From Pipra filicauda (Eukaryota > Chordata > Aves > Passeriformes > Pipridae): a stretch of DNA of 64,000 nucleotides. Each line of letters begins with the position of its first letter. The stretch's first letter is position 1. Below the pieces are notes generated by a model, which saw nothing but the letters and a program-made list of their open reading frames with translations, made no database searches and had not been told where the DNA came from. The position numbers were made by a program, and so were the translations under genes. Below, piece after piece: positions 1-12,668 of this stretch. The stretch is from positions 62,001 to 126,000 of the forward strand of contig NW_024104318.1 in assembly GCF_003945595.2 (NCBI RefSeq). The letters run 5' to 3'.

Positions 1-1800
1 TTAATCATTAAATGTATTCATATTTTTCTAAACTAGAAAATAACAAAATATCTTGACTTGATTAATTTTAAGATGATGTTCCATGGAAAAGGGATTAGTC
101 AGAGTATGTCACAACACTGCAATAGGCCCTTTACACAGACTTAATAGCTTTTGAATCTACTAGCAAATTTCTACAATATCTGATTTAAAACAGGTGAGAT
201 CTAAAAGTGAAGAAGTTCCTATGTGTGCCATGAAAACTGACAACAGAGACACAGGAGAGACAGACTAATAATTGCTGTCATTAATAGAAAAACTACAGGT
301 GAGTGCTACCACTCTCTGCATTCTCTCTGATCTGCCGACAGAGGTTCCCGATGCGCAGCCAGCGGAGGACTGGGAGGGCTTGATGGCATTGGTGAAGGTG
401 GTTCTCTGGAAAGGGGGGAAGGGGCAGAGGTACTCTGAGGCAACCAAGGTGGGAAAAAAGTAAAAAAGCAAATACACTGGAAACCAGCCTCCAACAGTGT
501 GATCAAACACCACGAAAACACAGATTTCATCAAACGATTTTCTTGAGAGACTATTTTTGCCTTACAGGTTTGTTTTTAGTCTGTGACAATTCTGATTTTT
601 TTAAAATTCATTTTCAAACAAATATACCTTCAAATATTTTTAAAATACCCAAGAGGCTATCTGGGATTTTTTTGCAAACTGCTATTTTGCTTTTTTTACA
701 AAAGGATTTTTTCCAGTATACAGTTCTTTTCATTAGAGAGAAAGAAATGAAAGAATTGGCTGCCTCTGATGATTCATAATTGTACATTTTGTGGCTTCAA
801 TGACAGGATTTTTTTCCTTTTTCAGCAGGTATTAATTTATCAAAGGAACACAAGTCTAAAGCTGTCTTTCTACGTATATATGGTGCAGTTTATCTCAAGG
901 TACAAATTTAATCATTTCCCATCTTATATTTACATTAAAGGAAAAGTGAGGTCCAAATGTAAGACGTTATATATCATAAAATAATAATCACTCTAATGGG
1001 TGGGTGCTGAAGTTGATTACTGACTTAAAACTTGAAGAATAAATGTACTAGGAGAAGGCTAGAAGCAAGGAAAGATACATAGAATACATCAAATTTAATC
1101 AGGTAAATGTATCCCTCCAGGCTAGTTAGCCTGACCTAAGCTTTCCATTGTGAAACCAGAGTTCAGAATAGTATTTCTACAATGTAATTTCAGGTGGAAC
1201 AAAGTCACATTAAAGAAGTAGCTTAGAAGCTATTTCTCATGCTGTGATTTGCATGGCTAGAGAAGCAATTCCAGGCAATGCTATCCACCCCAAATCTATA
1301 GAAAAATAATTTGTTTCACTGCTCGAAAGCCTCTAATTCCATTTTCCCACAGCTGTACAGCGTGCTCTCAAGAACTCTCTCTAATTGAGTCACATCTATG
1401 ACAGGGAGAGGACAAAGTGTCTGGAAAATTATGTTTTCTAGGTTTCCACTGAAAGAGTCTGTCTTGCTTGAGCCAAACAAACTACTTGGGTTGAAGACAA
1501 GTTTCTATATGACTTATGAAACTTCTAATTTAAACAGAAAAATCAGATAATTCCTTCTTTCCCTAAGAAATTATTCTACAGGGTGGCTGGCTATAGATGT
1601 TGCAAAAAAAATAATGGGCAATCACATGTCCCTTGGAGGGATTTCTGGAAATGGAAACTGGGGGTGTAAAAAGGAGTATTAAGCGTTTGTGTTTCCAGAT
1701 AAGAAAGGCTGCACCCCTGCCTACCCAAATGCTCCACAAACATACAACCTTAATTCTGAACTCATGTTTCTCTGGGCAATGACAAAGTGCTATGTTGACA
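1..1800. other. Unique non-coding DNA, no gene seen
   Basis: AT-rich sequence with only short open frames on both strands (82 codons or fewer), none with recognisable domains. No CR1, SINE or LTR similarity was noticed by eye. Reading frames here fit chance for this base composition. It is either intron or intergenic sequence; nothing distinguishes the two. Confidence 0.6.
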
Positions 1801-1808
1801 GTTGAAGC

Positions 1809-1841
1809 AAAAAAAAAAAAAAAAAAAAAAAAGAAAAAAAA
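1809..1841. repeat. Poly(A) tract, 24 A then interrupted A-run
   Basis: An uninterrupted run of 24 A (1809-1832), one G, then eight more A. This could be a simple repeat or the tail of a retrocopy. No polyadenylation signal sits in the bases just upstream and no coding similarity is visible there, so a simple mononucleotide repeat is preferred. Avian CR1 does not add poly(A), which makes retrocopies uncommon in birds. Confidence 0.85.
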
Positions 1842-4248
1842 GACATTATGTGGTTGAGATCTTCTTTACAGTTATGCATGTAAGTGTGACCGAGACAGAG
1901 GTATTTAAGGGGGTATCTTAGGTAAATTAGTATGAATACAAGCTTGTCAAAGAAATAAGCCAGTCAGCTTTGTCAGCCACTGACACCAAGGGAAGGAGAG
2001 AGACAAGCCTACCTAGAGGTCCATATTAACTCCTCTGTTCTTCTCTTTTTCCATGTCAGCTCTGATCACCTGGGTAGTGTAGAATAAAAAGGAATCTTTC
2101 TCTGTACAGGTGCAGCATCAAGCCTTACCCAGCATTGCAAAATATTTCAAACAAAATCAACTGAAGCTGCTGTCCCGTGAACTTTACCTCATTATTGACT
2201 ACTTTGACAAGAAACACATTAAACAATCTTAGCTCACAATTAACAAAATATTTGATGTGGGGCTTGTATTAAATTTTTATTAAATTTTGTTTAGGCACAG
2301 TTTTCTAAATATCTTAACATTGCATTAAGGAAAGGGATGACATAATAAATACACATAGCACTCAGCAAAAATAAAAACAGCCTCCAATACGTATTGGGTT
2401 TTTTTAAGTGTCTTGAAAAGAGTAATAATGCATAATTTCATCTATGAATACCAATATCTCTAAGGACTCCTTAAAATTCCTTCAATATGGATAATGTAAT
2501 CATATCAGTCAGTGCCATTTCATTCTCCCAGCAAACCCTGGTTTGTCAAACAATATGTAAAACAGGCTTTTTAATGTCCTTTTAAACCTGCTTTATTTTT
2601 CACTTCCCCTCCTCCTTTGCCCCCACTCAGACTCAATTTATAACAGACCACACTCAAAAAAAATCCTATTTGATTAGCTAAGGTTCTTTCCCAACCCCAA
2701 ATCCAGGTTTTATTAAAGAAAACACATTGCTCATGCAACCTCACATTCATCTCTTGGCATAAATAATTTAACCACAAGCTGACTTGGTTGACTATGCTTA
2801 CAGAATTGAAAGCTGTTCCACCTAGTTTATCATGGATGGGAACTCCAGAGAGGGTAAGGACAGAGCAGAGAGGGTAAGGATAGTGCAGATTCAGCTTGCA
2901 GTGAGGCTGCCCAAGAAGCTTCATTCTTTTTCTTCAGTCTCTGCATGTCTAATGCAGAGGAGTGACAGCACCTCATCAGTACGATTTCCACTGTTTCTGC
3001 TGGTGTTGAGAGTGCTACTATGTCTCAGTTTCTGCCATGAAAGATCATTTCATTTCCCAGAGGATCAGAGCTCAAGAGGTTCTTGAAGACAAGTTTGAAT
3101 ATTCTGTGTTTGGACCTTATTTATCATTCACATTAACATTGACTCCTTTCTGCACAGCACCATTTCTAGTGTAATTACTTCTCCTCTATTTCACCAACTC
3201 ACTGTGCAGTCAGACACTTTCACAGCAACTGTGAGCCACAAATAGTTTACTGGCAGACCAATTATTATTTTGTCTATATAGTCCTTGTACCACAGATCAG
3301 AGGGCTGCATATTTTCTTTTCAAACACAAGTTTTGCAAAGAACTGAAAGGTTCTTTTTGCTGTTCAACAGGTATAAATGTTCTGGTAATTAGGTGCTGCT
3401 ATTTATATTTCTGTATATATATCCTCAGAAGGTATTTGATTTCCTTTCTTAGAGAATTTTCTCAGGACAAACTCTTTTCACATGGATCCCACTTCACTAA
3501 GCATACAATGGGTAAAGGAACAAACCCCAAGCAATTTATCATTCAGCCATCATTAATCAACATATGCAAGCCCATGTATGTGTACATTTGTAGATATTTA
3601 CACACACACATATCTGCATACACAAAAAGCTGTCCCAGAACACCTCTGAGTAAAACTCCCTACAAACCACTATAAGCAGTAGTCAGGACAAATAACAGAA
3701 GGCATACAGAATTTGCAAACAGGACTTGGGAAAGGATGTTCAGTGCAGTGAAAGATTGAAACTAAGTTAATACCCACTTTGTACAGCTGAAAATCACTGT
3801 GATATGTGTCTGTCAGGGACTGACATTTATTACCCACTTTCCCAGTGGATACAAAGAGCTTGGATTCCTCCAGAGAATAACACTAATATGAAGCAGTCCA
3901 TCAGTATTAGGTAGTCCTTTCTGGAGCCCACGGTAACATGCTTTCTAGACTTCTAATAATCAGCTTCTGGCGTGGAGTGAGAAGTCCATGGTTTTTCTCT
4001 TGAAAACTTTGGACCGCAAGACATCAGGATAAACTGTGCCCCAGTTCTGTATCTGGCAAACACAGATGAGAATCCCTCACCATATGACACAGATGTTGAC
4101 AAGACCAATTCACCTCAGTGTATGAGGCACCAAGATATTACAATGGAAGATATAAGAAAAAAAAACACAGTGGCAGGAACTACAGCTGCCTGATGAGAAG
4201 ATTCTGACAGTTCTTTTCAGTTATGCAGATTTATTTCGAGGTTCAGGA
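1842..4248. other. Unique non-coding DNA, no gene seen
   Basis: AT-rich sequence. The longest open frame is 117 codons on the minus strand (2571-2924) and has no recognisable domain. A small imperfect direct repeat of a purine-rich unit (agagagggtaagga) occurs around 2845-2885, and a short CA-rich patch lies at 3600-3625. Nothing else is identified. Confidence 0.6.
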
Positions 4249-4518
4249 ATCCGTAAGTTCAGATGCTTGTCTGAACTTCCTCATTTGTGAATAAATACAG
4301 GATTCCTATCATCACATCAAAGATAACAAAAAAGCTAGAGGTAAGAGAGCTGTGGTGAAGATGAGAGTCTGATGGTATTTTGATCCGTAAGTTCAGATGC
4401 TTGTCTGAACTTCCTCATTTGTGAATAAATACAGGATTCCTATCATCACATCAAAGATAACAAAAAAGCTAGAGGTAAGAGAGCTGTGGTGAAGATGAGA
4501 GTCTGATGGTATTTTGAT
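4249..4518. repeat. Exact tandem duplication, 134-bp unit, two copies
   Basis: The unit at 4249-4382 is repeated head to tail at 4383-4516, and the match runs two bases further to 4518. Reading both copies base by base I find no difference. Each copy opens with a perfect 9-bp inverted repeat around a 6-base loop (4255-4278 and 4389-4412; arms AAGTTCAGA and TCTGAACTT). Complete identity implies a very recent duplication, an allelic difference, or an assembly join error. No open frame is preserved through it. Confidence 0.97.
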
Positions 4519-6700
4519 ATTCATTTATTCAGAGTGAACCCAGGAAACAAAGAGGCTGACAGCTTGTTAAGAAAGTAGAACTTAGAAAAGACAAATTGCA
4601 TTCCCTGTTGAGATTGCTGAAGATTCTAAATTCAATACAAGGTTTTGGTGAAAAATTAATTTGGCACTTTTTTACTACCATCTGTTACAGATATTCCAAG
4701 TGGGTACTAGCAACCTATCACTGACATGTGAAGGATTTAAAACTGTGGAAATAACCAGCATGGAAGATAATTCCTGCCTTCAGGAAAGACAATCCATCTT
4801 AAACATATCATATCTGGACCTCAACCATTAATTAAATATAGGATATGTTGGTTAAAAATTATACCAACAAAAACTGTATCATTTCAAAATTCAACTACAA
4901 TTCTAATACTATCTAGTTTGCACTTGGCATATAATAGTAAAATATTTGAAAATAAAGGGATAGGAAGGAAGGGAAACAAGTATAGATGAAGCATATTTAG
5001 CATGTCACAGAAAAAAAAATCTTTATTCTGAGTCCATTTTACCATCATTTTCAAAACTGTTATTTTCATTGAGATTAACAGAAAGTAGGCAAACACAGAA
5101 TTTGTCCCAGTGACAATTCCTTCAAAAGATAACCAAACACCTTGAAGCACCATAGAAGCAGAAGGTTACAGAATACTAAACCCGTAGGCACCCAGAAACT
5201 CTGCAGCATTGTGTTTCTAAACGCACCAGTACCCAGCAATGCCAACTCATTTAGAGAGCAGCACAGCATTCTCCACACTGGTCTGGCTTGGTAACACCCA
5301 ACATGACCTCTCCCAGTCCAGCCCTTTGCTGCACAGCAGGAACAAGATCTTCATTCCAGAAGGGGTAGAAAAGGGGAAAGGGCTGGACACATACTTGTCC
5401 TCCTGATTGCTAGTGCTCCTCTTTCTCCCCCAGTACTTCACACACACCCCCTTTCACCCAAATAAAAAAAAAAAACAACCAACCAAAAACCAGCCAACCA
5501 GAAAGATGACCATTACTTATTTTGGGTTCATCAGGTGCCCAGCTACATGCACAGAGAACTGGCTGTCTGGAAACAGGCAGCGGAGTGAGACAAGACCGTG
5601 AGGAAGATTTCTCCCAAGGACTTCGCTGACCTTCATCTAACATATTAAGTAGTATTATAAATGGCATGTCTGTATCATGAGAGGTTTAACTGGTAAAGCC
5701 CTATCAAACTCCCTATCACCAATTTTCATGTAAGTTAGAAACATCCAGCCTAATGAAGTATATAAAAGTCATCCAATTTAAAAAGGAGCACTTTTGTAAT
5801 TTCAAAAGACAAATTAGAGATTGCATCTGAGACTACCTGGTGGGAACTGTTTGGAGAAATATCTTGATGGGCTACAGATTTTGCAGATAACTGAGGTTTT
5901 GCAAAATGGCTTGATTTAGTGCCTAGAAAAAGAAAATGAACTCTAACCACGTGGACAGATTTCCTACTTATAGTTGGATCTGCTTCTCAAGAAAGTGCAA
6001 CTTGAGTGAGTCACACAAATTTAAGAGTTAGTTGTTTGTGGTTTTTTAAGAGCTCTCTGCTTTATGAAAGGTAATAGTATCATCCAATTTTTGTGCATTT
6101 GCTCTATTCAAGTGATCAGTACCACATTGCAAACAGAATTCTGCAAAGAGTGTAAATAGCCAGAATCCCACAGATTTTCACAGGACTGTAATTAATCTAC
6201 CAACAAACCTGAAGTTAACTGCACATATTTAACAAGGACCTAAAGGTAACCAAATATCCCATAAACCTGACAGCAGTAGTCACAAGTGTCACATCTTGTA
6301 AGGGTGGCTTGTAGATCACAAAAGTGAACCAAAACCTCCTTGACTTTGTTAAAATTAGGGGAGATAATTAAAGTAGGAATACTATTATCTTGATCATACA
6401 AGGAAGGCGGTTCAAGTAGTTCCTTCAGATTTTTGTCTTTCAGGAACCTTCAATTTTATTTATTTTATTTATCTATCTTCATTGTGTCTCACCTGTTTCT
6501 TTATATAGCACTTCTAAAAAGAAGAAAAAAAGAGTCACTTAATGCGTCAGACTATCTGAAGGTTTTCGTAAAAGCCTTCTAAAAGGACATAATTAAAGAC
6601 AGGATTCTTAAGTCTAATAAAATTTGCCTGCTACATTTAATGTAATTTTATTCATGCCATACACAGAATGCTTGCTGATTGACATATAGGGTGTTTTCAT
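4519..6700. other. Unique non-coding DNA, no gene seen
   Basis: AT-rich sequence with short chance-length frames. An A-rich and A/C-rich stretch lies at 5460-5502 (12 A followed by CAACCAACC-type sequence). No mobile element was recognised. Confidence 0.55.
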
Positions 6701-6716
6701 CCCCTCAGCTGAGGGG
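6701..6716. repeat. Perfect 16-bp palindrome
   Basis: The sequence CCCCTCAGCTGAGGGG is its own reverse complement with no spacer. The centre CAGCTG is an E-box type hexamer, which bHLH proteins can bind, but no other regulatory context is visible. It may simply be a chance GC-rich palindrome. Confidence 0.9.
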
Positions 6717-9700
6717 TGTCTTTTCTCTTATAGGACTATTTTTGTCCTTCAACTTGACAAGAAGTTCCAAATAGAGCTTACAGACCACATTCACTAATGC
6801 ATTTGGCTATTTAGGACTTGGCCAGTTTGCACTGTTTCAATGTAGAGGTTACTTGGCTTAGATATATCTTAGCAGTTAAGGTTCCACTGTCACATTTTTC
6901 TTCTTCACCTACAAATAGTTCTGTTTATTCCCAACTCAGCAGTCAAGCTATTGATTAAGTTGGCTTAGGTCAGCCCACCCTGCAATTCCAGCCGCAATCC
7001 TTACATTGTTTTCCAATAGCTTGCTTTATTGATTTCATGTTCTTGGTTTTGACTTCAGGATCTTGCTTTTAGCTTTAACCCCGTCCTGTGTTCTTTGCTT
7101 GAGTTTTGTTTTACTGTTGCCCAAAGAAATTGCAGTCAAATGTAAAAATGTGTCTGTTAGACTAAAAGGGAAGAAACTAAATTAAGCATTAGTAAAAAGG
7201 CACACAAGGCCTGTCACAAACTAGTTTCACAATACATATATTTCAATCTAAGTGCATATTATACCATATCAAAAGCAATCTTCAAAACAACAACTTGTGC
7301 CATTTTTTCTACTTTACTAAACCTCTGGAGAATCACTGATCCTCTCTGCATAGTTCACTTGGTAACCTTTGGCCCCTAAAGTCCTGAAATGTTTTCTATT
7401 TATATGCTGAATTAAAGACAGCAGGTTCAGTTTTTTACCATCTCACATTTTGTCAAATTACATTTGTGCTGAACAAACTATAAAATCTCATTATTCCTAT
7501 TGGGTAGCATTTTTACTCACCTTGTCCTGTGGAGTATCAGGCATATAAATCAGAATTCAGCTCATTCTGGGAGACCCTCACATGTGAATCTGAGGGCAGA
7601 ATGGGAGTCTTACAGTGGAGATGGTTCTGATACATGAATTTAGATTTTGCAAAAATCCAGTGGTAGTTATTTTTGCAGTTCTTTACTACAGTTGTGCGGC
7701 TGAAGTGAGCATTCTGCCAGTGCGTGTAGTTTGTTCTATTTATTTTACTGAAAAAGCATGAGAGATTTGTGTGTGAATAGTTCTAAATATACATATTTTC
7801 ATTGAACTAAAATATTGTTTGGGTTGGTCAGTAAAAGCTTTCAAGAAATGTATGCTTATGTAAGTGTTTATTTCTACAAAAATAAATATTCCATTATTTG
7901 TGTGGCTGACAGTCAGCTTTGTTTTAGTCCCAGATGAAAAAGGGAGTATTTTGATTAGAGAAAATACAGCTATGTTCCATCTTCCTCCCCTGCTTCAATA
8001 AGAGAAGAGCATTTGCATATTAATTCCAGGACTGAACAGCTGCATTCCCTAGAAAGCGCCATTCACTGCACCAATGTGCCCCCAAAAGAGAGCAGAGGAA
8101 AAAAAAAGCAAAAAACACCCCAAAAAAAGGAGAAAAAAAAGGCGAGAAAGAAGCTGGCATAAAACTTAAAGTGGATAGAGACACTGATTTTGCAATTCTG
8201 TGTTTCCAAAAGGAGTACTTTTCATTTTAAGGAGTGCACGTAGACATTTTCATACAGTTTAACAAAAGAGTATTCCAGCTATCTGATGAGCAAAAAGAAT
8301 ACTACTATTTCCATTTCACAAGGCAAACAGAGGCATAAAGGAATTATTTAGCAGATTTAGAAAACTATTTACCTATAAATTTAAGTCTCTATTCTATGTA
8401 GAGATCTAGGTGATTTGCCCAGGACTACACAAAAGAGCCATGGCACAGTCAGAAATAATTTCCATCTCTAGTTCCCACTTCCATGTCTTATACTTTACAA
8501 TAAAGATTCATGTTTTTGTCTTCTCTACCATTTTGTTACACAACTTTAAAATACTTTTAAAGCAGAGATACACAGTTGTTTTGACAAGAACCGCAATGAA
8601 GTCTTAGGTGTGTTTTGCTCATCTATAAGACTCTGTGAAGATGGAAGGCAAAGTCACCTTCTGTGAGGCACTGAGCATCAATAGTACCATAACTTACTAT
8701 GTTTGAAGCACAGAATAATATTGAGTAAGACCAAAAATTATAAATTCTTGTCTTAGCTGGATTTCACTCATGTTTTCAAAGTCTGTGAATTATCTCTGCA
8801 GCTGGCGATGACCCCTGTGATCAAGAGATGTGGGTGAAAATAGGTAGACTCCCACCTTGGCCTCAGAGGGAAAAATCTATGGGAAGCAGGAAAATCTCTC
8901 TTCATTCTCAGGAAATATCATACTTAACCTTCCTGGCATCAAAAGTGTCAAACCAAATCAGAAATGGTGATATAGAACAGACTGGCAGAATGTTTCTTGA
9001 TGAGGGTCTATAAGAACAGTAGCAAGTGACATTAGAAAACGCAAACTTATGCAACTGAAGGTCTAATCCTGGAAATGCTTCTACTGCCAGTATCAGTATG
9101 TCAAAGCAGATGAACAGGGACTACTTTTATAAACAATGAAGCTGTAAAGTTTCACAGTATATTAATCTAGTTTAAGAAGCTGTCCTGCTTCCAAGTTACT
9201 TTGGTCACTGACTTCTATTCCTAGAGATATAACTGCTCTGGGGCCATGTGGAAAAGTCAATTGATGCAATTACACAGGCTAAAAATAACTCTCCTAAACA
9301 CTGTTGTTTTTAATTCAGCCTGCTTGAATTTAGTCATTGGTGTTCTGGTTAATATTTACTAGCGCTGCAAGCAGTAACAGCAGAATGCTTCATGACAGTG
9401 TTTCAAAGGAATGCCATTTATCAGTGGTTTAGGGAGGAAAAGGAGCATTATTGGTCTTATTAAATATCATTAATACCTGCTGGCCAGGAAGTTAAGGGTG
9501 TGGGAGACAGCTGTTGTCCCCAAGAAATAAATACCTGTCTCTGGCAGGTTACACTGCCTCCTCCTCCTCAGGTTCACAACCACCAAGCATATTTGCCCAG
9601 TCTCCCAACCAGTCACGAAGGACTTTGCACGCTTCACAGCCTGCAGAGCATGGTAGAATGCCATCTTTTCTGAACTCACAGAATCCTATGCACAATACCT

Positions 9701-11814
9701 GATTATTTTTGTTTTCTTGAAAAATGTACGCTATGTGTTAGCAATAAAAAGTAGGAGCGTGCTCGGCTGCCCTCTGGAACTTCCAACAGTTCTTTTGTAC
9801 AGACTTTTACTTATTCCTCCTCCCCCGTATATTTTTCTTCTTCTAAATTAGAACTTAATGGAACTTTTGAAAGTTAGAATCTGAAGTTAAAGGCAAAGTA
9901 ATGTTTTTAAAGCTTATTCAGCTGTAGCTATGAGATCACACGGTAAACTACCAGGAACTGAAATCATGCAGAGGAGAAACATCAACTCTAATAGAAAATG
10001 TATTTGAAAGAATTGTGGTCAAAAAGAAAAAGAGGGGAAAATAAACATAAAAAGAATTCTAACATTTCCAGAAATGCTACCACCTTTATGTTAGCCTTCC
10101 GAAGGACTCAGATGAGCTCCTGTCCCACAGCAGATTACATGATTTTTAAAGAAAACATACTTTGTCTTTGCTTTTTTTCCTTTTCTCCCATTTTCTAACA
10201 AGAGTTGCTGCTCAGACTGGCAATTAGCAACAACACTAACAGTGTATCATACTGTGTTCAGGAAGGCAAAACTGGCCATAGAAGAGAAAAATCTTACCTT
10301 CTGCTGAGTTCTTTCAAGAATGATCTTCATATTTGCTGGTTTTCACAATACAGCGTTCCATCACCTGGAGCATTTTATTGTGAGTAAGACAGATTGTTGT
10401 TGTTCTTCAGCCTTGTCAGTCAAAGGGACCAGGATGCAGTGGGTCTAAACTCAATGCACTCAATAGCCATGGTGCCATTTCCACAGTTCTGTTCCTCTTT
10501 GGTATTACCCCTGTAGATTTAAAAAGAGGTATAATGATTGTGACTGTGACATTTGGAAATCATACTCTACGTTTCTACAAAGCTCTTCCATGAAATGTCT
10601 GCACAAGAATAATTTTAACAACTTCAGCGTAAGCATGACAAGCACAGTAACTCTCATCAAAATGCCTCAACTTTGTAGTATAAGCCCAGCTTGGAGAACT
10701 TCAGCATCAATTATACACTGAATACACAGAATTTTAATGTCTGGAGGAAGCTTGCATTTTCATCAAACATAAGGCTCAAGTGATGTCTGACTGAGCAGTT
10801 CAAGAGTGCTTCTTTTAACTAGAATACCAAAAATGTGCTGCCAGAAATTTGGCTAAAAATAACCCTTTGTCACTACATTTAAATGAAGTGTTTTTCTTGC
10901 CCTGAGTACCTTTATCAAAGTTACGATACCAGTCTAGGTCTAATTAACAGCGTTATTTCACTAGTTAGGAATATATTGTATAGCTCCTAGAAAGGCAAAC
11001 TAATACTCTCAAAGAAAAATAGGCTGATTACTTTAAATCAGTTATAAAGACAAAATAATTTTATGTATAGTCAAATTTCTATGAAAATATTGATAACAGA
11101 AATTTTTTTAAAAACCCAAGAATTTTAAATCATGAAGTATTCTTCATCAGTATTATGTTCTAAAAGGATTACTTAGAAAATTAGGAGGCCATGGGCAATT
11201 TCTCAGACATATCTTTAGTTTATTTGTGGAGTTTGGGGTGTTTGGCTTTATGGGTTTTTTGTGTTTCTGTTTGTTTTTTATTTTGCTTACTGCTCTCAGG
11301 GAAAAAGCATACCAACTGTTTCACAGTTTCACATCTTAGCTTCCTTACACCTTGCAGGTATACTCTACTCCTAAACACAAAATCAAAATCTTATGCTTTT
11401 ATAATGTTTGTTTTTTTCCTTTTCTGGGTAATTCATATTTAATGTGAGTTCCAGGAGGTTGACGGGGGAGTATAAAGTTTGGCATAGACCTACCACATAC
11501 TTCTGTCTTGCTGATGACAAGCTCATGCAAGTTACCTGCTATATAAGTTATTTGCATTAGTACGTTGTCCTGTTATAGACCAGCAATGCATTACACCAGG
11601 GTATTTTGCAAACAAACAAACAAAAAGAAGACAGAGACTTCCAGAAAATTTGCCAAATATGACTTGAAATAATGCAAGGATAGGAGGAAGCAGGAAGGAA
11701 GAGTGGGACAACACTGCTTATAGTGGAAATTACTAATCACAATATGCTTACTATACAGTCTTTAATGGACTTTTTTTGGGAATTACACTGGAAGAAAAGA
11801 ATAAGAACATATCT
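6717..11814. other. Unique non-coding DNA, no gene seen
   Basis: AT-rich sequence with no open frame above 83 codons. It contains an A-rich patch at 8099-8145 and a T/G-rich stretch at 11225-11290. No CR1, SINE or LTR similarity was noticed before the CR1 copy that starts near 11815. Confidence 0.55.
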
Positions 11815-12668
11815 ATGTAAGAGCATGTATTCAACAATTTTGCAGACAATGCAAACCAGAAGCTGATAACACCAGAGAGCCGTGCTGCCATCCAGAAGAA
11901 GCTGGACAGGCTGAAGAAACAGACTCTCATCAAGTTCAACAGGGACAAGAGCAAAGTCCTGCACCTGGGCAGGAACAACCCCAGGCAGCAGCAGATGCTG
12001 GGGGAAACCCAGATGCAAAGCAACCTTGCAGACCTGGGGGTCCTGGTGGACACCAAGTTGAAGAGGAGCCAAAACTGTGCCCTGGCTGCGAGGAAGGTCA
12101 GTGATATCCTGGGCTGCGTCAGGCAGAGCACTGTCAGCAGGTCACGGGAGGGGATCCTTCCCTCTGCTCAACACTGGTGGTGGCACACTGGGAGTGCTGT
12201 GTTCAGTGCTGGACTCCTTGGTACAAGGCAGACACAGACCTCCTGAAGAGAGTCCAGTAAAGGTTCACAAAGATGATGAAGAGACTGAAGAGCCCCATAT
12301 ATGAGTAAAGACTGAGAGAGCTGGGACAGTTAAACCTGAAGAGGAGGCTCAGTGGGCTCTCATACATGTATTTAAATGAGTGAAAGGAGGGTACAAAGGA
12401 GACAGTCAGTTCAGCTCTGTTCAGTGGTGCCCAGCAACAGGACAAGAAAAAATGTGCATGAACTGAAACAACTGGAACATGAGGAATCACAGGTCACCCA
12501 AAGAGATGGTGGAGTCTCAATCCTTGGGCATAATCAATACTGACCTGGATATGGGCCTGAGCAACTGGATCTAGGCTGTCCTGCTTGAGAGGGGTGGGAG
12601 GGATTGTGGATGGACCAGATGGACCTCCAGAGATCCCTCTCTATATCTCAGCTCTCCTGTGAGTCTGA
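11815..12668 (+). mobile_element. CR1 LINE, 5'-truncated, decayed
   Basis: CR1 is the main avian non-LTR retrotransposon. In frame from 11821, the translation reads FADN at about 11839-11850, where active CR1 reverse transcriptase has the catalytic FADD. This is followed by blocks typical of the enzyme's C-terminus: TPESRAAIQKKLDRL, KSKVLHLGRNNP, LGVLVDTKL, CALAARK and ILGC...SRSREGILP (to about 12160). After about 12175 the frame is lost relative to the family pattern, and later stops and indels follow. From about 12240 the sequence matches CR1 3' region phrasing, including 'gaagaggaggctcag' near 12340 and a tail like 'cctgcttgag...gacctccagagatccctc' near 12580-12638. Upstream parts of ORF2 and all of ORF1 are absent, as expected from 5' truncation during target-primed insertion. 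It is dead: the catalytic Asp is lost and the frame is broken. End points are approximate. Confidence 0.93.
11821..12160 (+). pseudogene. CR1 ORF2 relic: reverse transcriptase C-terminus
   Basis: One frame stays open over roughly 113 codons and carries the palm-to-thumb part of a CR1 reverse transcriptase. The catalytic motif is FADN instead of FADD, so one of the two adjacent metal-binding Asp codons is lost. The segment ends in a block SRSREGILP, after which CR1 continues with a conserved aromatic and proline-rich stretch; here that part is out of frame. The ORF continues to a stop near 12246 in the shifted sequence. No start codon context is relevant because this is an internal fragment. 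It is non-functional. Confidence 0.88.

Noticed and set aside
1700..1841. Processed retrocopy ending in the 24-A run
   Set aside because: There is no coding similarity upstream, no polyadenylation signal at the right distance and no target duplication found. Poly(A) retrocopies are also uncommon in birds.
12203..12490. 95-codon minus-strand frame
   Set aside because: It is antisense to the CR1 3' region and is a shadow of that element.
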